Shown here: positions 37,493 to 45,688 of the stretch, one piece after another
How positions within the stretch are numbered: position 1 is the stretch's first letter
Layout of the letters: every line of letters starts with the position of its first letter
Assembly: GCF_020567375.1 (NCBI RefSeq)
Contig: NZ_JAJBZM010000001.1
Span: 913,935 to 977,934 of the forward strand
DNA from: Janibacter melonis
Lineage (GTDB): Bacteria > Actinomycetota > Actinomycetes > Actinomycetales > Dermatophilaceae
Reading direction: 5' to 3'
DNA: 64,000 nucleotides
Notes under the pieces: model-generated
What the model was told of the DNA's origin: nothing
What the model saw: only the letters and a program-made list of their open reading frames with translations
The model's database searches: none
Position numbers and translations under genes: made by a program

Positions 37493-37678
37493 GTGTACTT
37501 CACCGACCGCGGGATCGAGGAGCTGACCGCACGCCGGGGTGACGAGTCCGTCACCCTGGAGTGGGTCAGCGACCAGCTGCGCACCTTCGTCGACCTCCAC
37601 CCGGAGTTCGAGACGCCGGTGGAGCGGCTGGCCTCGTGGCTGGCGCGGCTCGACGACGACGAGCTGGACGACGAGTAG
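37493..37678 (+). CDS. DUF6104-like small acidic protein
   Basis: 61 residues beginning V-Y-F-T-D-R-G-I-E-E-L (GTG 37493), then GDESVTLEWVSDQLRTFVDL and an acidic end DDDELDDE. I recognise this as a small family that follows kgd/sucA in Streptomyces and relatives; its job is unknown. Starts 10 bp after the kgd stop, so it is co-transcribed. Confidence 0.75.
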   Translation: MYFTDRGIEELTARRGDESVTLEWVSDQLRTFVDLHPEFETPVERLASWLARLDDDELDDE

Positions 37679-37690
37679 GTTGGCGACATC

Positions 37691-38338
37691 ATGAGCACCG
37701 ACCCGCAGTTCACCCCCAGCGCCGCCGTCGCGAGCGCGCCCGGAGACGACGGAGAGCGGCGCGTGAGCGTCGTCTTCATCGGCGACTCCTTCGTCGCCGG
37801 CGTCGGTGACCCGAAGGCCCAGGGCTGGGTGGGTCGCGTCATGGGCCGCACGGTCCTCGACGGGGCCCACCTCGCCCACTACAACCTCGGGGTCGGCGGG
37901 CAGACCTCGGGCGACGTCTCGCAGCGCTGGCTCACCGAGGCACCGCTGCGGTGGGAGGGCGCGAGCGACCGTCGGCTCGTCGTGTCCTTCGGTCGCGCGG
38001 ACGCCGAGACCGGGGTCTCGCTCGCGCGTCACCGGCTCAACCTCGCGAACATCCTCGACGAGTGCGCGAGCCGGGGGGTCGCCCCCTTCGTCGTCGGTCC
38101 GGCACCCGCCGCCGACGCGGAGGTCGACGCCCACCTGACGCAGATCACCGAGGCGCAGCGCGACGTGTGCGAGCGCCGCGGCGTCCCCTTCGTCGACGTC
38201 TTCGCGCCGCTCGCCGGCCACGAGCAGTGGGACTCCGACATGGCGAGCAGCCTCGACGGCGTCCACCCCGGCCAGGCCGGCTACGGACTCATCGCCTGGC
38301 TCGTCCTGCACCACGGCTGGAGCGACTGGATCGCCTGA
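37691..38338 (+). CDS. SGNH/GDSL-type hydrolase
   Basis: 215 residues. Block I nucleophile in VVFIGDSFVAGVGDP (about residue 32), oxyanion Gly in NLGVGGQTSGD, and the catalytic Asp-His in DGVHPGQAGYGL near the C-terminus. The usual block III asparagine is replaced around SFGRADAE. Esterase or lipase-type activity with unknown substrate. No signal peptide, so probably cytoplasmic. Starts 12 bp after the previous gene. Confidence 0.85.
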   Translation: MSTDPQFTPSAAVASAPGDDGERRVSVVFIGDSFVAGVGDPKAQGWVGRVMGRTVLDGAHLAHYNLGVGGQTSGDVSQRWLTEAPLRWEGASDRRLVVSFGRADAETGVSLARHRLNLANILDECASRGVAPFVVGPAPAADAEVDAHLTQITEAQRDVCERRGVPFVDVFAPLAGHEQWDSDMASSLDGVHPGQAGYGLIAWLVLHHGWSDWIA

Positions 38339-38378
38339 CCCCCTCTGTGCCGGGTCTCCCCCGACGCGGTCGACCACC

Positions 38379-38519
38379 CCCCTTCGCCGGGTCGAGGTAT
38401 CTGAGCGTGCTCCAGCACGCCGGATCACCTCGACCCCGACGGAGGGGGTTCGTCGTCTCCCCGGGTCGAGGTATCCGGGTGCGCGTGGGCTCACCGGGAC
38501 ACCTCGACCGGCGAAGGGG
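38379..38519. repeat. REP2 tandem pair framed by inverted CGAAGGGG motifs
   Basis: CCCCTTCGCCGGGTCGAGGT at the left end mirrors ACCTCGACCGGCGAAGGGG at the right end. Inside are two REP2 hairpins (GGGTCGAGGTATC... to ...CACCTCGACC at 38387-38436 and 38459-38511). Two more CGAAGGGG copies follow at 38527 and 38543. It lies between two convergent genes and probably serves as terminator. Confidence 0.8.
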
Positions 38520-38566
38520 TCGGGGGCGAAGGGGGTGAGAGGCGAAGGGGTGAGAGGCGGCCCGGC

Positions 38567-39526
38567 TCAGCCGGCCGAGCCGCTCCGGCGGGCGGCGAGG
38601 TTCGCCTGGGCCCAGGGCGAGCGCAGGGCAGCGGTCACCTGGTCCATGAAGGCGTCCTCGGCGACCCGCAGACCGAGGACGTGCACCCGCAGCACGCGCT
38701 CGCCGCGGACGACGAGGTCGTTGTCGCGCAGGGCGTCGACGACCTTCGCCAGCCCCCACCCGTGACCAGCCCCGTCGATCTCGACGACGAGGCCGTGCTC
38801 CTCGAAGCACACGTCGAGGTAGACCCGTCCGCTCGACAGCCGACGCACGACCTGTCGCGTGGGCTCGGGCAGACCCCGGCGCCGGCAGGCTGCCGCGAAG
38901 TCGAGCTCGCCGAGCGACTGCGCCCCGTCCGCGATGTCGAGGGCGAGACGGCGGACGAGGGCCCGCCGGTTGCGACCGGGCACCTGCTGCGTCGCGGCGA
39001 CGAGATGTGCCCCCGTCGTCAGCCGCTGCTGCACCGCCATGGCCATGATCGTCGCCGCCGCCCGGTCGCTCGCCGCCCAGTGGGCCGCGCGGACCGCCGC
39101 CACCGCCGGGGTCGTGCGGGGCACCCCGGCGCCGGCGGCCTCGCCGTCGACGCGCCGGATCACCTTGTGCACCTTCACCCCGCTGACCAGCCGGATGTCG
39201 TGGCGGTGCAGCACCGACACGTGCACGACGTCCTCGCTCCATCCCGTGAGCCCGGCGGCGATGAGGGCGGACGCACCGTCGACGAGCGCGATCCGCTCGC
39301 CCACCTCCCACACCGCCCGCCACCGCTGGGCGACGTCGTCGAGCGGCGCGTCGCGCGTGCTGATCGTCTGGGTGCCGGCGACCGCCCAGCGCCCGGCCTG
39401 CACCTGCGCCCTCACCTGGGCTGCGCTCACGCCGAGACCGGCGAGCCGACGGCGGCTCATCACGTGACCGGTCTCCACCGACGCGGCCCGCACCCGTCGA
39501 TGTCGCTCCAGCGGTGTCTCCAGCAT
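38567..39526 (-). CDS. AbiEi-like winged helix fused to a DUF559/Vsr-like nuclease domain
   Basis: 319 residues. N-terminal half resembles the AbiEi antitoxin wing plus linker (MSRRRLAGLGVSAAQVRAQVQAGRW, SALIAAGLTGW). C-terminal half has the DUF559/very-short-patch-repair-like PD-(D/E)xK core: RVYLDVCFEEHGLVVEIDGAGHGW with the Asp and Glu-Ile-Asp catalytic positions. These fusions are common single genes in actinobacteria, with no proven partner. No AbiEii nucleotidyltransferase is next to it. REP2 elements lie on both sides. ATG 39526; a second ATG 22 codons in is possible. Confidence 0.75.
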   Translation of the reverse strand: MLETPLERHRRVRAASVETGHVMSRRRLAGLGVSAAQVRAQVQAGRWAVAGTQTISTRDAPLDDVAQRWRAVWEVGERIALVDGASALIAAGLTGWSEDVVHVSVLHRHDIRLVSGVKVHKVIRRVDGEAAGAGVPRTTPAVAAVRAAHWAASDRAAATIMAMAVQQRLTTGAHLVAATQQVPGRNRRALVRRLALDIADGAQSLGELDFAAACRRRGLPEPTRQVVRRLSSGRVYLDVCFEEHGLVVEIDGAGHGWGLAKVVDALRDNDLVVRGERVLRVHVLGLRVAEDAFMDQVTAALRSPWAQANLAARRSGSAG

Positions 39527-39596
39527 GACCGAAGCGTCCCGCCGGCCAGGCCCCGGTGGGGTGGTCGACGGGACGCTGTGGACGCCGTGGGCGTAC

Positions 39597-39685
39597 CCCC
39601 TTCGCCTGTGGATGCCGGGTCGAGGTACCCGAGCGAGCCCTGACTCACGCGGGCACCTCGACCCGGTCAGGGGGAGGCGAAGGGG
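39597..39685. repeat. REP2 hairpin framed by inverted CGAAGGGG motifs
   Basis: Nested palindrome: CCCCTTCGCC ... CCGGGTCGAGGTA ... CACCTCGACCCGG ... GGCGAAGGGG. The inner REP2 spans about 39615-39666. Located 11 bp beyond the GH25 gene stop and upstream of the AbiEi-like gene, both on the minus strand. Confidence 0.8.
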
Positions 39686-39695
39686 GACGGAGGGG

Positions 39696-40532
39696 TCAGC
39701 CGGTCGCGAGCGCGCGGAGGCGGTCGAGGCTGCCGTTGAAGACGTTCTGGTCGATGGGGGTGTCGGAGTACTGCCAGAAGGTGTAGTAGCTCCACCCGGT
39801 CGGCAGGGTGCCGGCGGCGGTGCTGTACCGGGCGATCCACAGCGGCACCTCGGCGGCGAAGCGGGTGTCGTGGCCGACGCACTGGTTCCACCAGTTCGTG
39901 TTCGTGTAGATGACCGGCGCGCGACCGGTGCGGGCCTTGTACCGCTTCACGAAGTCCTGGATCCACGTCACCATGCCGGCCTGCGTCTTGCCGAAGCAGG
40001 TGGCGCCGTAGGGGTTCCACTCCATGTCGAGCGCGCCCGGGAGGGTCTTGCCGTCCGCCGACCAGCCGCCGCCGTTGTTGACGAACCAGTCCGCCTGGGC
40101 GGTGCCGCTCGAGCGGTCCGGCAGCGCGAAGTGGTACGAGCCGCGGATGAAGCCCTGGGTGTAGGAGCCGGTGTACTGGTGGTTGAAGGACGGGCTCTTG
40201 TAGCTCGTGCCCTCCGTGGCCTTGACGTACGCGAAGCGCTTGCCCGCCGCCCACTGCCCCGCCCAGTCGACCTGGCCCTGCCAGTTCGAGACGTCGATGC
40301 CGTTGACGGTCGCGGTGACCCCGGACTCGCGCGCGGCGCTCGTGTCGAGCTGACTGGCCTTGAGCGGGGTGCCTCGCTCGCGCCAGCCCATGTAGGCCTG
40401 ACCGGGCTCGGTGATGCCCGCAGAGCGGGCGCCGGAGGTGGGCTCGGGGGCCGGGGCGTTCCCGGCCGTGGCGGTGGGGGCCACCGCGGTGAGCGCGGCG
40501 ACGGCGGCGGTGGCGATGAGGGCTCGGCGCAT
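39696..40532 (-). CDS. Secreted GH25 muramidase (lysozyme)
   Basis: 278 residues with a Sec signal peptide (MRRALIATAAVAALTAVAPTATAG). GH25 fold: D80 in GIDVSNWQGQVDW and the catalytic pair D169/E171 in GALDMEWNPYG; also HFALPDRSSGTAQADWFV and IYTNTNWWNQC. Cleaves the MurNAc-GlcNAc bond of peptidoglycan, in wall turnover or against competitors. No wall-binding repeats are attached. Confidence 0.93.
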   Translation of the reverse strand: MRRALIATAAVAALTAVAPTATAGNAPAPEPTSGARSAGITEPGQAYMGWRERGTPLKASQLDTSAARESGVTATVNGIDVSNWQGQVDWAGQWAAGKRFAYVKATEGTSYKSPSFNHQYTGSYTQGFIRGSYHFALPDRSSGTAQADWFVNNGGGWSADGKTLPGALDMEWNPYGATCFGKTQAGMVTWIQDFVKRYKARTGRAPVIYTNTNWWNQCVGHDTRFAAEVPLWIARYSTAAGTLPTGWSYYTFWQYSDTPIDQNVFNGSLDRLRALATG

Positions 40533-40646
40533 GCTCGAAGGCTAGAAGCGAGCCCAATCCCCCTGCACCCCATGGGGATCCAGCGTCTGGTCAGGAGTGC
40601 GTCAGCCCAGGTCAGTGCGAGGTCAGATGAGTCAGCGGGGCGTCGT

Positions 40647-40744
40647 GTGGTTTCGAGGCTCAGGCCTGGCGGCCTTCGCACCTCAACCACCAAAGCCCTT
40701 CGATGGTCGAGGTGCGACGAGCGCAGCGAGGAGCCTCGAGACCA
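40647..40744. repeat. Two REP1 elements
   Basis: A long REP1 copy (GTGGTTTCGAGGCTCAGGCC...CACCTCAACCACC) followed by a copy of the type TGGTCGAGGTGCGACGAGCG...CCTCGAGACCACC, in the 220-bp gap between the GH25 gene start and the 3' end of rmlCD. Confidence 0.85.
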
Positions 40745-40752
40745 CCGAAGCC

Positions 40753-42138
40753 CTACCGCGCGAGGTGCTCTCGAAGCCTTTCGTCCTGGTCCACCGGCTC
40801 CCAGCCGGTGGCGGCGATCTTGTCGAGCGAGAGGGTGCTGTGGCGGGGGCGGGGGGCCATGGGGCGGCCGTCGGCGTACTCGGCCGTGCTCACACCGGTG
40901 ACGTCGGACCCGGACCTCCCCCGCAGCTCGAAGACCGCCTTCGCGACGTCGGCCCACGACCGGCTCGCTCCCCCGCTCGTCACGTCGTACGTCCCCGCAG
41001 GGGCCCCGACCTCGAGCAGGTGCGCGACCGCCCCCGCGAGGTCGTCGGCGAAGGTGAGGCGCCCGTGCTGGTCGTCGACGACGCGGGGTGACACCCCTTC
41101 GTCGGCCAGGCGGGCCATCGTGTCGACGAAGTTCGCCCCGTCACCGATGACCCACGACGTGCGCAGCACGTAGTGGCGCGGGACGACGGAGACGGCGAGG
41201 TCGCCGGCGGCCTTGCTCTGCCCGTAGACCCCGAGCGGCGCGAGACCCTCCTCCTCGTCGTGCACCTCGGCGGTGCCGTCGAAGACGTAGTCGCTCGAGA
41301 CGTGCACGAGGGTGAGGTCGTGGCGCACGGCGAGCGCGGCGAGCCGGGCGACGGCGGTCGCGTTGGCGGCCCACGCCTCGCGCCGGCCGGGCTCGCTCTC
41401 GGCGTGGTCGACGGCGGTCATCGCCGCGGCGTTGACGACGACGTCGACCCCCGACCAGTCGAAGGCCTCGAGCGCCGCCGGGTCGGAGATGTCGAGCTCG
41501 GCGCGGGTGAGCCCGCGCGCGTCTGGCAGGGCCCGCATGAGCGCGCGGCCCACCTGGCCGTGGGCGCCGAGGACGAGCACCCGCTGCGCGGTCCGGGCGA
41601 AGGGGGTGACCCCCGCCAGGGTCGGGTTGCCCCGGTCCTTGTCGCTGATCTCCGCGCGCTCGAGCGGGATCGGCCACGCGATCGCGGCATCGGGGTCGTC
41701 GAGCGCGAGCGCGGGGTAGGTGAGCCCGGGCTGCCAGTGCGCGTTGACGAGATAGCTGTACGCCGTGCCGTCCTCGAGCGCCTGGTAGGAGTTGCCGACC
41801 CCCCGCGGCACGAAGACCGCGACCGCCGGGTCGACCTCGACGGTCACCGTCGTGCCGAAGCCCTCACCTTCACGCAGGTCGACCCATGCGCCGAAGACGC
41901 GCCCGGTGACGACGGAGACGAGCTTGTCCCACGGCTCGGCGTGGATGCCACGCGTGGCGCCCGCGCTGTCGTTGTACGAGACGTTGTGCTGCACCGGCCC
42001 GAAGTCCGGCAGCCCGAGCGCGGTCATCTTCGCCCGCTGCCACGACTCCTTGAACCACCCGCGGGCGTCCCCGTGCACGGGTAGTCGCAGGACGAGCAGC
42101 CCCGGGATCGCGGTGGTCTCGACGCTCAGATCGGCCAC
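40753..42138 (-). CDS. Fused dTDP-4-dehydrorhamnose 3,5-epimerase and reductase (RmlC-RmlD)
   Basis: 461 residues. N-terminal half (about 1-180) is an RmlC cupin-like epimerase: FKESWQRAKM, RGIHAEPWDKLVSVVTGRVFGAWVDLR, VFVPRGVGNSYQALEDGTAYSYLVN. The usual HGF motif reads NSY here. C-terminal half (about 185-461) is an RmlD SDR reductase: VLVLGAHGQVGRALM, VVNAAAMTAVDHAE, HVSSDYVFDG, YGQSKAAGD. Together the last two steps to dTDP-L-rhamnose in one chain. The start is GTG 42138; rmlB ends 2 bp upstream. Confidence 0.9.
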   Translation of the reverse strand: MADLSVETTAIPGLLVLRLPVHGDARGWFKESWQRAKMTALGLPDFGPVQHNVSYNDSAGATRGIHAEPWDKLVSVVTGRVFGAWVDLREGEGFGTTVTVEVDPAVAVFVPRGVGNSYQALEDGTAYSYLVNAHWQPGLTYPALALDDPDAAIAWPIPLERAEISDKDRGNPTLAGVTPFARTAQRVLVLGAHGQVGRALMRALPDARGLTRAELDISDPAALEAFDWSGVDVVVNAAAMTAVDHAESEPGRREAWAANATAVARLAALAVRHDLTLVHVSSDYVFDGTAEVHDEEEGLAPLGVYGQSKAAGDLAVSVVPRHYVLRTSWVIGDGANFVDTMARLADEGVSPRVVDDQHGRLTFADDLAGAVAHLLEVGAPAGTYDVTSGGASRSWADVAKAVFELRGRSGSDVTGVSTAEYADGRPMAPRPRHSTLSLDKIAATGWEPVDQDERLREHLAR

Positions 42139-42140
42139 GG

Positions 42141-43214
<1,074 letters not shown>

Positions 43215-43227
43215 CTACCGTGGGCGC

Positions 43228-43413
43228 ATGACCGAGGACCGCGGACCGACCTTCGACGGGGTGCGCATCGGGCGGCCAGCGTCCGGGGCGCTCGTCGACG
43301 CGGGCTACCGCTCGCAGGCCGACCTCCCGGAGGACCTCGAGGAGCTGCTCGCGCTGCACGGGGTCGGCCCGAGGGCCGTCCGGCTGCTCGACGAGGCACG
43401 TAGGGCCACGTGA
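43228..43413 (+). CDS. Small helix-hairpin-helix protein
   Basis: 61 residues starting MTEDRGPTFDGVRIGRPASG. The middle and end, DLPEDLEELLALHGVGPRAVRLLDEARRAT, carry a GVGPRAV hairpin typical of non-specific DNA-binding HhH motifs, similar to the small 'helix-hairpin-helix domain' or pathogenicity locus-type proteins. Function unknown. Transcribed divergently from rmlB. Confidence 0.7.
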   Translation: MTEDRGPTFDGVRIGRPASGALVDAGYRSQADLPEDLEELLALHGVGPRAVRLLDEARRAT

Positions 43414-43479
43414 GGGCCTGATCTCCCGGCCGACGCGCATACGATCCCCGCAGCCCGTCACCCACCCGAGGAGCTCACG

Positions 43480-43941
43480 ATGGCCGGTCCGGCCGTGATC
43501 AAGAAGGTCGCCATCCAGATCGCCGGATGGCTGCTCGTGCTCGTCGGCATCGCCGCGCTCTTCCTGCCCGGCCCGGGGCTGCTCGCCCTCTTCGCCGGCA
43601 TGGCGCTGCTCGCGACGCAGTACGAGTGGGCGGAGCGCCGGCTCGAGCCGGTGAAGCAGGCGGCCCTGCGGACCGCGGCCGACAGCGTCTCGAGCTGGGG
43701 CCGCATCGCCCTGTCGGGCCTGCTCATCGTCTTCCTCGTCGGCGCCGGCATCGTGTGGGGACTGCAGCCCCCGGCCCCGTCGTGGTGGCCCCTCGACGAG
43801 AAGTGGTGGCTCCCCGGCGGCTGGGGCACCGGCGGCTCCCTCATCGCCTCCGGCGTCATCGCCGCGGCGATGCTCATCTACAGCTACCTCAACTTCCGCG
43901 ACATCCGCGACGACGAGGCCCGCGAGGACCAGCGGGTCTGA
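43480..43941 (+). CDS. PGPGW-motif membrane protein
   Basis: 153 residues with about four hydrophobic helices. The motif FLPGPGLLALFAGMALLATQYEWAERRLEPVK is characteristic of the actinobacterial TIGR02611/PGPGW family of small membrane proteins; no function is established. A Trp-rich loop (SWWPLDEKWWLPGGWG) lies between later helices. Strong SD GAGGAG before ATG 43480 and a possible -10 TACGAT at 43440. Confidence 0.8.
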   Translation: MAGPAVIKKVAIQIAGWLLVLVGIAALFLPGPGLLALFAGMALLATQYEWAERRLEPVKQAALRTAADSVSSWGRIALSGLLIVFLVGAGIVWGLQPPAPSWWPLDEKWWLPGGWGTGGSLIASGVIAAAMLIYSYLNFRDIRDDEAREDQRV

Positions 43942-43945
43942 CCTC

Positions 43946-43984
43946 CCCCTTCGCCTGATCCGCCGAACGCCGGACGCGAAGGGG
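43946..43984 (+). terminator. Inverted CGAAGGGG pair after the PGPGW gene
   Basis: Arms CCCCTTCGC and GCGAAGGGG, 9 bp each, with a 21-nt GC-rich loop. Begins 5 bp after the stop. Probable terminator between this gene and rmlA; both arms are the over-represented octamer. Confidence 0.6.
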
Positions 43985-44006
43985 TGCGCCGCCCTACGGT
44001 CGTCGC

Positions 44007-44867
44007 ATGCGCGGCATCATCCTCGCCGGAGGGACCGGCTCGCGACTGCACCCGATCACCCTCGGGACAAGCAAGCAGCTCGTGCCGGTCTACGACAAGC
44101 CGATGGTCTACTACCCGTTGTCGACGCTCATGCTCGCGGGGATCCAGGACGTCCTGCTCATCACGACCCCGCACGAGGCCGACGGCTTCCACCGGTTGCT
44201 CGGCGACGGCTCGCAGATGGGCATCAACCTCACCTACGCGGAGCAGCCCTCGCCCGACGGTCTCGCGCAGGCCTTCGTCATCGGCCGCGACCACCTCGCC
44301 GGCGGCAAGGCGGGCCTCGTCCTCGGCGACAACATCTTCTACGGGCCGGGTCTGGGCACCCAGCTGAGGCGGCACCACGAGATCGACGGCGCCGCGATCT
44401 TCGGCTACCGGGTCGCCGACCCGACCGCCTACGGCGTCGTCGAGGTCGACGGCGAAGGGAGGGCGATCAGCCTCGAGGAGAAGCCCGCCCGCCCGCGCAG
44501 CGACCTCGCGGTGCCGGGTCTGTACTTCTACGACGAAGGGGTGGTCGACCGTGCCGCCGCCCTGCGTCCGAGCGCACGGGGCGAGCTCGAGATCACCGAC
44601 CTCAACCGCGGGTACATGGAGGAGGGGCGCCTGCAGGTCGAGGTCCTCCCCCGCGGCACGGCGTGGCTCGACACCGGCAGCTTCGACTCGCTCAACGACG
44701 CGAGCAACTACGTCCGCACGCTCGAGGGCCGGCAGGGACTCAAGGTCGGCTGCCCCGAGGAGGTCGCCTGGCGCATGGGCTACATCGACGACGACGGCCT
44801 CCGCGAGCGCGCCGAGCCGCTCGTCAAGAGCGGCTACGGCCAGTACCTCCTGAGCCTGCTCGCCTGA
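44007..44867 (+). CDS. rmlA: Glucose-1-phosphate thymidylyltransferase
   Basis: First step of the dTDP-rhamnose pathway, making dTDP-glucose from Glc-1-P and dTTP. 286 residues: nucleotide loop [47 protein letters not shown], and [17 protein letters not shown]. Normal length. Lies apart from rmlB/rmlCD on the opposite strand. Any dTDP-rhamnose-dependent glycan, including the surface polysaccharide locus that follows, could draw on it. Confidence 0.96.
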   Translation: MRGIILAGGTGSRLHPITLGTSKQLVPVYDKPMVYYPLSTLMLAGIQDVLLITTPHEADGFHRLLGDGSQMGINLTYAEQPSPDGLAQAFVIGRDHLAGGKAGLVLGDNIFYGPGLGTQLRRHHEIDGAAIFGYRVADPTAYGVVEVDGEGRAISLEEKPARPRSDLAVPGLYFYDEGVVDRAAALRPSARGELEITDLNRGYMEEGRLQVEVLPRGTAWLDTGSFDSLNDASNYVRTLEGRQGLKVGCPEEVAWRMGYIDDDGLRERAEPLVKSGYGQYLLSLLA

Positions 44868-44880
44868 GGGCTCTTCGCTG

Positions 44881-44972
44881 GGTTGCTGGTCGAGGTGCGA
44901 GCGAAGCGAGCCTCGAGACCACTCGGCCACTCGCTGGTCGAGGTGCGAGCGAAGCGAGCCTCGAGACCACCG
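44881..44972. repeat. Two tandem REP1 copies
   Basis: Nearly identical units starting GCTGGTCGAGGTGCGAGCG and ending GCCTCGAGACCAC, about 48 bp apart. They occupy the whole gap between the convergent rmlA and phosphatase genes, directly at the left edge of the lower-GC polysaccharide locus. Confidence 0.88.
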
Positions 44973-44975
44973 GCC

Positions 44976-45563
44976 TCAGCCCGTGACGCGCTCCAGCCAC
45001 ACGACCCGCTCGACCGCGGCGTCGATCTCACGAGCCATGACGTCGAACGCGTTGTCATCGCGGCGGTACGGGTCGGCGACGTCGTCGACACCCTCCCCCA
45101 CACGCGCACGACCGCGCTCCCGCGCGAGATGCGTCGGGATCGCCGCCCACCGCTCCTCCGGAGTCCCGAGCCCATCCAGACGCTCGGTCCACGGCTGCGA
45201 CTGCTCGGCAGAGTCGATGAGCCGGGCGATCTCCTTGATCGTGTATGCCCGCTTGAGCAGCCGCGGCGCGTACGACAGCACGGCCTTGCGGTGCTCGACC
45301 GCCATCGGCAGCACGAGGTCGATCCCGTCGAGGTCGCGCTCGCTGATCTGCCGGGCGCGGAAGTCGGTGTGAGCGATGCCCTTCGCGTCGAGGTGACGGG
45401 CGCTCCCCGGCTCGACGGCGTGGTCCACGAGCGCGCCGACGCCGGCGCTGCTCACCTCGAAAGCACCAGGTCGGACTGACTCCAGCCCCTGGGCGAGCAG
45501 CAGGTGGGCGTAGGGCGACCGGCAGATGTTGCCGGTGCAGACGGTCATGATCCGCACGGTCAT
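44976..45563 (-). CDS. Low-molecular-weight protein tyrosine phosphatase
   Basis: 195 residues. Catalytic P-loop near the N-terminus, VCTGNICRSPY (C9 to R15, C-x5-R), and the general acid region VADPYRRDD. Divergent from a BY-kinase, as Wzb is linked to Wzc: expected to dephosphorylate its tyrosine tail and set chain length or export. ATG 45563 (MTVRIMTVCTG) chosen; ATGs at 45548 and 45569 are alternatives. Longer than classic Wzb (about 150) because of an insert around EQSQPWTERLDGLGTPEERW. Confidence 0.9.
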   Translation of the reverse strand: MTVRIMTVCTGNICRSPYAHLLLAQGLESVRPGAFEVSSAGVGALVDHAVEPGSARHLDAKGIAHTDFRARQISERDLDGIDLVLPMAVEHRKAVLSYAPRLLKRAYTIKEIARLIDSAEQSQPWTERLDGLGTPEERWAAIPTHLARERGRARVGEGVDDVADPYRRDDNAFDVMAREIDAAVERVVWLERVTG

Positions 45564-45642
45564 GACGGACATCCTGCCTGGTCGGGCCACTCGCCTCGAC
45601 ACGCCCACCTGCCGCGGACGATGGTCTGGGTCACATGGTGCC

Positions 45643-45668
45643 TGTGCAACAATCTGTTCGTTTGCACA
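45643..45668. promoter_or_regulatory. Inverted repeat in the kinase/phosphatase divergent promoter region
   Basis: TGTGCAA and TTGCACA, perfect 7-bp arms separated by 12 bp, centred about 33 bp upstream of the BY-kinase start codon in an unusually AT-rich patch. Good candidate operator for the polysaccharide operon; no regulator gene is adjacent. Confidence 0.45.
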
Positions 45669-45688
45669 CCAACTCAGGGGATTGTCCA

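Noticed and set aside
33067-37851. A 1594-codon open frame antisense to kgd
   Set aside because: High GC removes stops in the antisense frame of strongly coding DNA; the product has no recognisable motif and is V/L/D/R-rich, as expected for such shadows.
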